DNA of 64,000 nt from Lachnospiraceae bacterium (GTDB lineage: Bacteria > Bacillota > Clostridia > Lachnospirales > Lachnospiraceae). The notes beneath the pieces were generated by a model, which worked only from the letters and a program-made list of their open reading frames with translations, was not told where the DNA came from and made no database searches. A program made the translations under genes and the position numbers. Each line of letters starts with the position of its first letter. Position 1 is the stretch's first letter. The stretch is from the NCBI GenBank assembly GCA_021770345.1, contig JAETRD010000011.1, positions 62,001-126,000 of the forward strand, in the 5' to 3' direction. This document shows positions 28,314-37,097 of the stretch, in pieces.

Positions 28314-29357
28314 CTATCCTTTTGGTTTGTTTAAAATGCCGTCCAATGACTGTTTGAGCACCTTGAGATTATCCATGACCTTCTCGTAATCCATGCGCTT
28401 CGGACCGACGATTCCGATCGTCCCGCGAACGCCCTCGCCGAGCTCGTAGGTGGCCGTGACCACGCTGCAGTCTCTCATCGTCTGAATCGGACTTTCATTT
28501 CCGATATATACCTGAATCCCGGTGTTCTCCTCCTCGAGCAGATTCTCCGTCACAAAGCTCGCCAGCTGCCGTTTCTCCTCGAACGTCGAGATCAGCTCAC
28601 TCGCCTTCTCCGAATCCCTCAGCTCCGGATACTTGAAAAAGTTCGTCGTTCCGCTGGTATAAATCCGGATATCCTCATCCACGCCCATCGTTTCCGCCAG
28701 CGTGTCAAGCACGTCACTGACGATATCACTGTGGATTCCCGCCTGCTCTTTCAGCCTGGAGATTGTTCCGAGATTGATCTCCTCAAGCGCAAGGCCGTTC
28801 AGATTGGAGTTCAGCAGAATATTCAGCTTGAGCATCGTCTCGTTGTCAATCGGCTCGGAGACCGATATAATCTTGTTCTTGACGAGATTCCCCTCCGTGA
28901 CAATCACGGCTAAAATCTGTTCCGTGTCCACATTGGACAGCTGAATGAACTTTACCTTGTTGCGGTGGTAGGACGGCGCCGTGACCATGGTCGCATAGTT
29001 GGTATTCGCCGCAAGCATCTGCGCGACACGCTCGAGCACCTGCTCCACCTTCTCCGTGTGCTCGATGACAAACTGCTTCATCTCATCCACTTCGCGGTTT
29101 TTCTCGACCATCAGATGATCCACATAAAATCGGTACCCCTTATCCGACGGAATCCGTCCCGCCGAGGTGTGTGGCTGAACGATGTACCCCAGCTCCTCTA
29201 AATCCGCCATCTCGTTTCGGATGGTTGCCGAACTCAAGTTCAAATCCGTATACTTTGAGATCGTGCGGGATCCCACCGGCTCCCCCGTCTCCAGATAGTT
29301 GCGGATAATCGCTTTTAATATTGTAGTTTTCCTTTCATCCAATTCGAAATCATCCAT
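28314..29357 (-). CDS. hrcA: Heat-inducible transcription repressor HrcA
   Basis: A 347-residue repressor that binds CIRCE operators and depends on chaperonin for activity. The N-terminal winged helix is evident (ILKAIIRNYLETGEPVGSRT, then SSATIRNEMADLEELGYI and HTSAGRIPSDKGYRFYV). A GAF-like and dimerisation part follows, ending in GTIGIVGPKRMDYEKVM. The start at 29357 follows GGGAGG; a longer frame reaching 29447 overlaps the operator region and is rejected. First gene of hrcA-grpE-dnaK-dnaJ, so it represses itself. Confidence 0.97.
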   Translation of the reverse strand: MDDFELDERKTTILKAIIRNYLETGEPVGSRTISKYTDLNLSSATIRNEMADLEELGYIVQPHTSAGRIPSDKGYRFYVDHLMVEKNREVDEMKQFVIEHTEKVEQVLERVAQMLAANTNYATMVTAPSYHRNKVKFIQLSNVDTEQILAVIVTEGNLVKNKIISVSEPIDNETMLKLNILLNSNLNGLALEEINLGTISRLKEQAGIHSDIVSDVLDTLAETMGVDEDIRIYTSGTTNFFKYPELRDSEKASELISTFEEKRQLASFVTENLLEEENTGIQVYIGNESPIQTMRDCSVVTATYELGEGVRGTIGIVGPKRMDYEKVMDNLKVLKQSLDGILNKPKG

Positions 29358-29436
29358 TGTTTCCTCCCTGCGCACATGCCTGCCTGTGCAACATGCCTGC
29401 CTGTGCAAAGAGTATATGCAGTTTCTTTTTGCTTTA

Positions 29437-29463
29437 TTAGCACTCAATCAAAAAGAGTGCTAA
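29437..29463. promoter_or_regulatory. CIRCE operator (HrcA-binding)
   Basis: A perfect 9-9-9 CIRCE: TTAGCACTC at 29437-29445, nine bases, GAGTGCTAA at 29455-29463. It lies just downstream of the promoter in the 5' leader of hrcA, so it represses transcription until heat shock. Confidence 0.98.
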
Positions 29464-29476
29464 CATCTATGTACTT

Positions 29477-29505
29477 AAAATAGCACCAACCCATTTTTTT
29501 GTCAA
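29477..29505 (-). promoter_or_regulatory. Promoter of the hrcA operon
   Basis: On the - strand a consensus TTGACA (29505-29500), a 17-base spacer and TATTTT (29482-29477), placing the transcription start just before the CIRCE element. Confidence 0.85.
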
Positions 29506-29560
29506 CAGGGAATCTGATAAAAATCCGGATTTTAGATTTTATTTAGAAATCCGCGACATA

Positions 29561-29594
29561 AAAAAACATCCCTGCCGAATGACAGGGATGTTTT
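29561..29594 (-). terminator. Terminator of the MacAB-type operon
   Basis: A 12-bp perfect stem (AAAACATCCCTG at 29563-29574, CAGGGATGTTTT at 29583-29594), eight-base loop, followed on the - strand by a T run. It lies 65 bases after the permease stop. Confidence 0.85.
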
Positions 29595-29658
29595 CAAATG
29601 ACAATTTTTAAAACACGCGGATACCGCAAGGACTTATGCCCTCCCGCAGAAAATCATG

Positions 29659-30987
29659 TTACTCGTACCGCAGCGCGTCGATAACCTCGAGCTTTGACGC
29701 CTTGTTCGCCGGATAATATCCGAAGAACACACCGGTCAGCATCGAGAAGAACAGCGACAGCATAATGGCCTGCGCGGACGGATGCACCGACAGAATAATG
29801 TAGCTCGAATACTCCGCATACACATTCTGAATGATAAATCCTGCCACTGCCCCGAGCAGTGCCCCGACTCCGACTCCGATCAGGATTCCGATAATCCCTC
29901 CGATCAGACACAGCACGATCGCCTCGATGACGAACTGCAGCTTGATGATTTTCCGTTTCGCTCCCAGTGCCATGCGCACACCGATTTCTCTGGTACGCTC
30001 CGTGATCGATACCAGCATGATATTCATGACACCGACGCCGCCGACAATCAGGGAGATCGCGGCAATACCGGACACCGCCACCGTGATAACGTTTAATACG
30101 GTGTTGATCATACCCATATCGGACTGCATATTATAGGAATAAATATAGAAATTCTCGTTATTTGCATAAATCTCGTCAAAGTATTCCTGAATATGAAGCG
30201 TTGCCTGCTCCACATCCGCGAGCGGCGTCAGCAGCAGGTTGAAATAATCATACCCGGTCTGATCCGAACCCGATAACTTTGCGCAGGTCTGATACGGAAT
30301 CATCATCTGCGTCGAGCGGTCTTTCTCCGGCACGGTCGGGTCCACTCTTCCGAACAGCGCCTGGTTGTACTCGTAAACTCCGACAATGACAAAATCATAA
30401 ATTCCCCCGTCGGTGGCCACAACCGAAATCTGCTCCCCGATCGGGTCTTTCCCGTCAAAGTAACGCGCCGCCATCGTATCCGCAACAACGCAGACCCTCT
30501 TCTGCGTCTGATTGTCTTCCGACGTCAGACTGCGCCCGGCATGCATTTCCAGTTTCATATAATTCAGGTACTCCGGCGTGATTCCGCCCACATTTACATT
30601 CGCATAATTGTCGGCATTTTTCTCATCCGTTATCGTTCCGTAGCAGAGACTGTTCTGCGCCGCAACACCGGCCACTTCGTCGGGATATGCCGCAATCAGC
30701 CCGTCTATCATCTCCTGGCTCACATAGTCGCTGTCCTTCATGTCCGGGTAAACCCAGGTTGCCCACTCTTCGTCCGTCTCCGGATACCGCGCCTGCACAT
30801 AGGCGGAAACGGTATTTCCGCCAAGTGAATTTAACGTCGCCGTCAGCGTGCTCTGGATGGAACCGCCGATGGTCGTGATAATGATAACGGAACTGATACC
30901 GATAATGATACCGAGCATCGTCAGCAGCGAACGCATCTTGTTTGATTTAATGCTGGTGACCGCCTCTTTGATATTTTCCCAAAGCAT
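29659..30987 (-). CDS. MacB-type ABC transporter permease (FtsX family)
   Basis: A 442-residue membrane subunit. It has one transmembrane helix near the N terminus (about 20-42), a large extracellular MacB periplasmic-core domain (about 45-300) and three C-terminal helices (about 305-330, 350-380, 400-425) containing the FtsX hallmark IGVRMALGAKRKII. The start overlaps the stop of the ATPase gene by one base (TAATG). With the ATPase and adaptor it forms a tripartite-like exporter that in Gram-positives removes peptides or antibiotics. Substrate unknown. Confidence 0.93.
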   Translation of the reverse strand: MLWENIKEAVTSIKSNKMRSLLTMLGIIIGISSVIIITTIGGSIQSTLTATLNSLGGNTVSAYVQARYPETDEEWATWVYPDMKDSDYVSQEMIDGLIAAYPDEVAGVAAQNSLCYGTITDEKNADNYANVNVGGITPEYLNYMKLEMHAGRSLTSEDNQTQKRVCVVADTMAARYFDGKDPIGEQISVVATDGGIYDFVIVGVYEYNQALFGRVDPTVPEKDRSTQMMIPYQTCAKLSGSDQTGYDYFNLLLTPLADVEQATLHIQEYFDEIYANNENFYIYSYNMQSDMGMINTVLNVITVAVSGIAAISLIVGGVGVMNIMLVSITERTREIGVRMALGAKRKIIKLQFVIEAIVLCLIGGIIGILIGVGVGALLGAVAGFIIQNVYAEYSSYIILSVHPSAQAIMLSLFFSMLTGVFFGYYPANKASKLEVIDALRYE

Positions 30988-31685
30988 TACCGCTCACCTC
31001 CCTTGTCTGACACAATCTCTCCGTCGAGCAGCGTCACAATGCGCTGTGTCTCGGATGCGAGCTCCTGCGAGTGCGTGATCAGCACGATCGTCTTTCCCTG
31101 CTCCTCATGAAGCTTGTGGAACAGATCCATCACCATATGCCCGGTTTTCGAGTCCAGCGCACCGGTCGGCTCATCCGCGAGAATAATCGCAGGATTGTTG
31201 ATCATGGCTCTCGCGATCGCCACACGTTGTTTCTGTCCTCCGGAGAGCTCATTCGGCCTGTGGTCGGCGCGCTCTTCCATGCCTACCATCGCGAGCATCT
31301 CCATCGCGCGCTCCTTCTGGTCCTTTCTCTTGTGCTCGCTGTACATCAGCGGAATCATCACGTTTTTCAGTGCGTTTGCACGCGGAAGAAGATTGAAATT
31401 CTGAAATACAAATCCGATCCGCTCATTGCGCACCGCGCTCCGCACCTCGTCGGTCATGCGGTTCACATCGTAACCTTCCAGATAGTAGGTTCCCGCCGTC
31501 TGTCGGTCCAGAACCCCGATAATATTCATCAGCGTACTTTTTCCGGAACCGGATTCCCCGACGATGGAAATAAATTCTCCCTCATTTACCGCAAGGCTGA
31601 TGCCGTGGAGAATCTCTAACTCATTCGGCTTTCCCTCATAATATGTCTTTACAATATTTTCCATTCGGATCACTGGTTCACTCAC
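30987..31685 (-). CDS. ABC transporter ATP-binding protein (MacB/LolD type)
   Basis: A 232-residue ATPase with Walker A GESGSGKST, the signature LSGGQKQRVAIARAM, Walker B IILADEPTGALD and the H-loop LITHSQE. It starts with GTG at 31685, which shares one base with the adaptor stop codon (TAGTG), so translation is coupled; ATG codons just inside are alternatives. It energises the FtsX-type permease encoded next. Confidence 0.95.
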   Translation of the reverse strand: MSEPVIRMENIVKTYYEGKPNELEILHGISLAVNEGEFISIVGESGSGKSTLMNIIGVLDRQTAGTYYLEGYDVNRMTDEVRSAVRNERIGFVFQNFNLLPRANALKNVMIPLMYSEHKRKDQKERAMEMLAMVGMEERADHRPNELSGGQKQRVAIARAMINNPAIILADEPTGALDSKTGHMVMDLFHKLHEEQGKTIVLITHSQELASETQRIVTLLDGEIVSDKGGER

Positions 31686-33082
31686 TACTCGACAACCTCC
31701 CCACCTGCTCCGTCACCGGCACCGTTTATGCCTTCCATCATCTGCTCGGAATACATCTGTTCCGGTGCAAAGCTCTGGCCTTCGGTAACGGTTCCCGTAT
31801 AATCGTAAATCAGCTTATCGCCCTCCGCGAGATCTCCGCCGGTCACCTCAACATAATAATCCACCGTCTCGCCGACCGTGATATTCTTTCGCACCGCCGT
31901 TGCAAACCCGTCGGAACCGCTCTCGGCCACAAGCACATACGCGCTGCCGTCCTCATCATAGCGAACAAGGTCATAGGGCACAGCCAGCACGCTGCCTTTT
32001 TCCTTGAGCATGACTCTCGCCTTGACATCCATACCGACCAGAAGTTCCTTCGTGTCCAGAGAAATCTCAACCGAGTAACCGCCTGCAGCGACCTGGCCCG
32101 AACCGTCTGCGGAACCTGCCGACTTCACGCGCACCACGCGGGTGACTTCGCCCTTAATCTCTTCGTCTCCCGTCGCGTCCGCCGTCACGCTCGCGGTCTG
32201 TCCCTCCTGAAGCCTTAAGATATCCGCCTCCTGAACGGTCGCCGACATCTTCAGGGAAGCCGTATTTTCGATGGTGAGCATTGTAACCTTTTCCGTATTG
32301 ATATCTCCGACTTTCACATTCACCGCAGTCACTACGCCGCCGCAGGCCGCCTTAATCTCACAGTCTTCTAACTGCTCCCGCAAAGAATTCAACGTGTCCT
32401 TCGAGGAAGAGTCCGAATCCTTGTAGCGGTCTAATTCAAGCTGAATTTTCGCCGTCTCAATCGCGCGGTTTGTGCTCTCAAGCGTCTTGTCATACGCCTC
32501 TTTCGCGTCGTCGATCGCCTGCTTTGCGGACAGCAGCGACGCAAAATCCGCGTCTGTCTTCTGGCTTGCGTCGTAAGTCGCCTGCGCCACATTGTACGCC
32601 TGCTCCGCACGCTCGATGGCTTTCTGCGCCTCCGCAAGCTGCGTCGTCTGATCCTGCTGTGCCTGCACCAGCGCATTGGACGTCTGTCTTGAATTGATGC
32701 TGTTTACCGCATTGGAATTCGCCATCGTCTTCTCAAGCTCCGCGATCTTCTCCTGAATCGACGCGGAGTCAAGCGTTACCAGCACATCCCCTTCTTTTAC
32801 GATATCGCCGAGCTGCACATTCACCGCAGTAATCTCCGCCGTCGCTTTCGACGTGACATTGACGCTGTTCTCACCGGATACGGTTCCCTTTAACGAAATC
32901 GTGTCCGATAAATCCCGGAGCTGTACCGGCTCCACCTCAACGGTGTTGGAAACCTTCTCCACCGTCTTTGTCATGTTATGTACGACAATGCCGATCACAA
33001 CCGCCAGCACTGCGACAATGACTAACACAATCAACCATACTTTCTTTTTCTTTTTGGGTTTTGTCTGCATATTGTCCGCCAT
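31685..33082 (-). CDS. MacA/HlyD-type efflux adaptor protein
   Basis: A 465-residue membrane-fusion-type adaptor. A basic N terminus and a single membrane anchor (about 13-33) precede the extracellular part. It contains a lipoyl-like half motif (VNVQLGDIVKEGDVLVTLD), a long alpha-helical hairpin at about 115-240 rich in Gln/Ala/Glu, the second lipoyl half (VVTAVNVKVGDINTEKV), then beta-barrel domains. The tail is Gly-rich. It is the first gene of the three-gene exporter operon; a regulatory region with three TTAAG boxes lies upstream. Confidence 0.93.
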   Translation of the reverse strand: MADNMQTKPKKKKKVWLIVLVIVAVLAVVIGIVVHNMTKTVEKVSNTVEVEPVQLRDLSDTISLKGTVSGENSVNVTSKATAEITAVNVQLGDIVKEGDVLVTLDSASIQEKIAELEKTMANSNAVNSINSRQTSNALVQAQQDQTTQLAEAQKAIERAEQAYNVAQATYDASQKTDADFASLLSAKQAIDDAKEAYDKTLESTNRAIETAKIQLELDRYKDSDSSSKDTLNSLREQLEDCEIKAACGGVVTAVNVKVGDINTEKVTMLTIENTASLKMSATVQEADILRLQEGQTASVTADATGDEEIKGEVTRVVRVKSAGSADGSGQVAAGGYSVEISLDTKELLVGMDVKARVMLKEKGSVLAVPYDLVRYDEDGSAYVLVAESGSDGFATAVRKNITVGETVDYYVEVTGGDLAEGDKLIYDYTGTVTEGQSFAPEQMYSEQMMEGINGAGDGAGGEVVE

Positions 33083-33118
33083 TTTTCATATCTCCCTTTA
33101 ATAATTTGATTTACACCG

Positions 33119-33178
33119 ATTGTACCAGAATCTTTTTCGTACGAAAATGGTATTAAGGAAACCTTAAGAAATATTAAG
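33119..33178 (-). promoter_or_regulatory. Promoter and tandem TTAAG boxes before the MacAB-type operon
   Basis: On the - strand the -10 is TACAAT (33124-33119) and the 17-base-spaced -35 TTTTCG (33147-33142) is poor. Just upstream, three TTAAG units on the + strand begin at 33153, 33164 and 33174, about one helical turn apart. This is the usual form of a binding site for an OmpR-family response regulator acting as activator. The regulator is unknown. Confidence 0.6.
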
Positions 33179-33255
33179 TTTTCTATCCGTAAATCTTTTT
33201 CTTTTCTTTTTGTACGTCTGTACTATTGCAATAATACAGTTATTTTGTTTATCTG

Positions 33256-34266
33256 TCAAGTACTTTCCCGAAAAAAGGCGGGATGAAAGCTGAACTGTAA
33301 CGGATTTCTGCGGCAGCGCTCCCGAAACGCCGTCATCATCTCTCCCGTCAGGGACAAACCTTCCGTATCGTCCGGAATATCACGCCAGTTTACCCACTCT
33401 GCGACCGCAAGCTCTTCCGTATCAAGCGCAATCTCTCCCGCGCCGTCAAGCTCACAGAAAAACCCGAGCAGAAGGTTAGAGTCAAACCCCCACGGCTGGC
33501 TTTTGTAATACCGGATATTCTTTACATGCAGTCCGACTTCCTCCATCACCTCACGGCGCACCGTCTCCTCCGCCGTCTCCCCGATCTCCGTAAACCCGGC
33601 AATCAGCGCGTAGCGCTTATACGCGCGGCCTGCGTATTTTGTCATCAGGATCCGTTCTCCGTCCGTGACCCCGACGATGACCGCCGGGGCAATTTTCGGA
33701 AAGATCTGGTTGCCGCAGGCCGGACACTCCAGCATGCGGAGCGTTTCACCGTGCCGCGTGAGACCGCCGCACCTGCCGCAGAACCGGTTATCTTTGTACC
33801 AGCAAAACAGATGCCAGGCCGTCGCCGCCGCAAGCACCTGCTTTTTCGACCGCATGGCGCGCACTTCAAACATGGACATATGCCGCAGGCAAAGCGTCTC
33901 CGCTGTCTGCGGTGTTTCCGCTGCAGCCCGCACAATGTTCTGCACCTCCTCCGGCACGGCAAGAAAATAGGTCTCCTTCTCCACCGCAAACAGATAGATA
34001 AACTCCGGCATCGGGTATCCCCGCATGCCGCACAGCGTCGCAAGTTCACGGTAACAAGGGAATTCGAACGCTTCCCCGCATCCCGATGCCTCCCCGCTCC
34101 CCGACGTTCCCCTCCGCTCTGACACTTCCCCGCTCCCCTGCGCCTGCGGCAATGCCGCTCTGACGTACAGGCCGTCCTCCGCAAACAGCAGCACACGGCT
34201 GTCTGCATCCGGTTCCCGTCTCTCATATTGGTTATAAAAATGCTCCGGCAAAATGTCCTGTATCAT
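33256..34266 (-). CDS. nudC: NADH pyrophosphatase (NudC-type Nudix hydrolase)
   Basis: A 336-residue Nudix hydrolase that cleaves NADH or removes NAD caps from RNA. It has a four-cysteine zinc ribbon (CGRCGG then CPACGNQIFPK), the Nudix box GFTEIGETAEETVRREVMEEVG and the NudC-specific SQPWGF motif after it. The N-terminal domain is longer than in E. coli NudC, with a Ser/Gly-rich insertion near residue 50-60. The start is ATG at 34266 after a G-rich stretch. It is divergent from the hybrid kinase gene. Confidence 0.93.
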   Translation of the reverse strand: MIQDILPEHFYNQYERREPDADSRVLLFAEDGLYVRAALPQAQGSGEVSERRGTSGSGEASGCGEAFEFPCYRELATLCGMRGYPMPEFIYLFAVEKETYFLAVPEEVQNIVRAAAETPQTAETLCLRHMSMFEVRAMRSKKQVLAAATAWHLFCWYKDNRFCGRCGGLTRHGETLRMLECPACGNQIFPKIAPAVIVGVTDGERILMTKYAGRAYKRYALIAGFTEIGETAEETVRREVMEEVGLHVKNIRYYKSQPWGFDSNLLLGFFCELDGAGEIALDTEELAVAEWVNWRDIPDDTEGLSLTGEMMTAFRERCRRNPLQFSFHPAFFREST

Positions 34267-34514
34267 GCCCGTCCCCCCGCTCCGCAAACAGATTTCATAA
34301 ATTCACGGACAGATATCGGACAAAAATACCAAAAAATTAACCTGCATTTTCTCCCAATATTCCCCCGGAAAATACGGCAAACCGTGTATAACCGTCATAT
34401 ACTATGTTATATCACACAAAATATGGATTTTGCGCTCACATTGTGCTATAATTTATTTCCATTATATTTTATATACGTTTTGACAAAATGATATTTCTGA
34501 ATTAGGGAGTTGAA

Positions 34515-37085
34515 ATGAAAAAAAAGCAACACAACACGCATAAGAATATAGGATTCCCTCTGCTGCTGTCCATCGTACTCATCTTCTGCGTCCTTGGGAC
34601 CGTCGTGTTTTCCGTAGCGCAGAAAGTGTCACGCGAAATGTCTGAAGCAGCCATCCAGAACCTGAGTGAGAACCTCAACCTCATCAAGTCTACCATCGAG
34701 GCCATTTTAAATAATGAAGCAGAATTTCAAATCCTGATTGCACACAGAGTGGCATTAGCTGACGACCCTGCAGAGTATATCCGCCTGTATGAGACAAATG
34801 AGACCATGGTCAAAATGTCTCTGATCATGACCGGCGAAACCGAGGGGATATCAAACACCGGGGATATCTTTTCGGCTCAGGATCTCGATTTCTCCGCGGG
34901 TGGAACTGTCGCGGGGCTCCCCGTTTCCCAGTCTTACATGAATTATATGGGAACCTGGGCATACACCATGAAATGTCCCGTCGTCAAAGACGGCAGAAAG
35001 ATCGCAACGCTTTATATCGAATATGTCTACGACTCACTCGACCGGTTTCTTCCGGAGAGCTTTTACGATAATCAGGCCGTGCTTTACATCATGGATGCCC
35101 GGAGCGAACGGTTTGTGTTAAACCCGGAGGGCATGGGAATGCGGGATGCCGGCCATCTCAATCTTCCGGATTTTTACCGCGCAAACAGCATTGAAGACAT
35201 CATCCTGCAGAGGGAGGTGTACGACTCTCTCAAAGCCGGCAAAAACATTTTGTTTTACCATGATATCCGCCATGTAAATTCCCTCAACTATATGTGGCCG
35301 GTAAATGACGGAACCATTTATCTGGTCGGATATGTTCCGTATGACGCCATACAGCAGGAAGGGCAGTCTGTCAATCAGAATATCCTGCTGGTTGTGATCG
35401 TGATGCTGATCTCCTTCTTCCTGTGCAGTATCCTCTACTACCTGAACCAGCGCCAGCAGTTGAAAAACAGGTGTGAACGGGAAGCCGAGCGCGAAATCCA
35501 CAACAAACAGCTTACGGAAGCTCTTCAGGCGGCGCAGATTGCCAATAACTCCAAGACAATCTTCCTCTCCAACATGTCACATGACATCCGCACACCGATG
35601 AATGCGGTACTCGGTTTTACGACACTTCTCGCCAGGGATGCGGAAAATCCGGCAAAAGTCCGGGAATACACCAAAAAAATCACAGCGTCCGGGCAGCATC
35701 TGCTCGGCCTGATCAATGATATTCTCGACATCTCCAAAATCGAGAGCGGGAAAGTCGTACTGACATATGAAGAATTTTCGCTGAACGATGTCGTATCGTC
35801 CGTGGACGCGATCATCCAGCCCATGGCAAAGGCAAAGCATCAGCATTTCCATGTGGATGTCACGGGAATCCGGCACGAACGCCTGATGGGTGACGAGACG
35901 AGATTCAATCAGATTTTGATTAATCTTCTGTCCAATGCAGTCAAATATACGCCCGAGGGCGGAAATATCCGGTTCCGCATTACCGGCCAGAAGCAGCACT
36001 CCTGCCAGTACGAACACATCCGCATCGAAGTGGAGGATGACGGATACGGCATGACGCCCGAATATCTCAAAACGATTTTCGACGCGTTTACAAGAGCGGA
36101 AAACAGCACCACAAACAAGGTCCAGGGCACGGGTCTGGGCATGGCAATCACAAAAAATATCGTGGCGCTCATGGGCGGAACCATCGATGTTTCCAGTGAA
36201 GTAGATAAGGGAAGCCTGTTTACGGTCGAACTCGAATTCCGCATCCCGGAAGAACAGACCGACCTGCTGTTCTGGGAACAGAGCAAAATCGCCCGCGTTC
36301 TCGTGATTGACACGGATACGGAATCCAACGAGAATATCCGTCTGCTCCTGAAAGAGGTAAATATCTCCGCGGACGCGGCCGGCGGCATTTCGGACGGCCT
36401 AAGGCTGATTCGGGAGGCCGATGCAGCGCAGGAGCCCTATCAGCTCGTTCTGCTCGACCGCAAAACGTCGGAGGCGGACGATACACATACCGTTTCGATG
36501 CTCCGCGATTCCCTGCCGCATCCGGCTCTGATTCTGCTACTGACAGAGCACCACACGGACGAGACCGCCCTCTCCGCTTCGGCCGGCAACCCTGATACGC
36601 TCGCAAAACCGTTTTTCTTATCCGCACTGAAAGAAAAAATCATCGTGATACAAAACGGTTCCGCCGCAATCGACAGCGACGAATACGGGGCCGCCCCCTC
36701 GTTGGAAGGACTCCATTTTCTCGCTGCGGAGGACAACGAAATCAATGCGGAGATTCTCACGGAGATTCTCGAAATAGAGGGTGCGACCTGCGAAATCGTC
36801 GCAAACGGCCGGCTTGCGGTAGAACGGTTCTCACATGCCGCCAAAGGCGAATTCGACGCGATTCTGATGGATGTGCAGATGCCGGTCATGAACGGCTACG
36901 AGGCGACAAGGGCAATCCGCGCACTCGACCGCAGCGACGCAGGACAAATTCCCATTATCGCCATGACCGCAGACGCCTTCGCAGAAGACCAGAAGGCCGC
37001 TTTGGATGCCGGAATGAATGCGCATGTCGCCAAGCCGCTTGACGTGGCTCTGGTGAAAAAAGTAATCCGACAGTACACAAAATGA
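34515..37085 (+). CDS. Hybrid sensor histidine kinase with two receiver domains
   Basis: An 856-residue membrane sensor. Helices at about 14-35 and 289-310 bracket a 250-residue extracellular Cache-like domain. After a coiled coil comes the kinase core: MSHDIRTPMNAVLG with His356, N box ILINLLSNAVKYTP, G1 EDDGYGMTPEY and G2 GTGLGMAITKNI. The first receiver (about 598-710) is divergent: it has LLDRK and a Lys-Pro but a weak acidic pocket. The second (about 735-856) is canonical with Asp786 in ILMDVQMP. No output regulator is adjacent. A -10 TATAAT lies at 34447-34452 with a weak -35. A solute-binding lipoprotein gene follows 12 bases later. Confidence 0.95.
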   Translation: MKKKQHNTHKNIGFPLLLSIVLIFCVLGTVVFSVAQKVSREMSEAAIQNLSENLNLIKSTIEAILNNEAEFQILIAHRVALADDPAEYIRLYETNETMVKMSLIMTGETEGISNTGDIFSAQDLDFSAGGTVAGLPVSQSYMNYMGTWAYTMKCPVVKDGRKIATLYIEYVYDSLDRFLPESFYDNQAVLYIMDARSERFVLNPEGMGMRDAGHLNLPDFYRANSIEDIILQREVYDSLKAGKNILFYHDIRHVNSLNYMWPVNDGTIYLVGYVPYDAIQQEGQSVNQNILLVVIVMLISFFLCSILYYLNQRQQLKNRCEREAEREIHNKQLTEALQAAQIANNSKTIFLSNMSHDIRTPMNAVLGFTTLLARDAENPAKVREYTKKITASGQHLLGLINDILDISKIESGKVVLTYEEFSLNDVVSSVDAIIQPMAKAKHQHFHVDVTGIRHERLMGDETRFNQILINLLSNAVKYTPEGGNIRFRITGQKQHSCQYEHIRIEVEDDGYGMTPEYLKTIFDAFTRAENSTTNKVQGTGLGMAITKNIVALMGGTIDVSSEVDKGSLFTVELEFRIPEEQTDLLFWEQSKIARVLVIDTDTESNENIRLLLKEVNISADAAGGISDGLRLIREADAAQEPYQLVLLDRKTSEADDTHTVSMLRDSLPHPALILLLTEHHTDETALSASAGNPDTLAKPFFLSALKEKIIVIQNGSAAIDSDEYGAAPSLEGLHFLAAEDNEINAEILTEILEIEGATCEIVANGRLAVERFSHAAKGEFDAILMDVQMPVMNGYEATRAIRALDRSDAGQIPIIAMTADAFAEDQKAALDAGMNAHVAKPLDVALVKKVIRQYTK

Positions 37086-37097
37086 AAGGAACTTATC

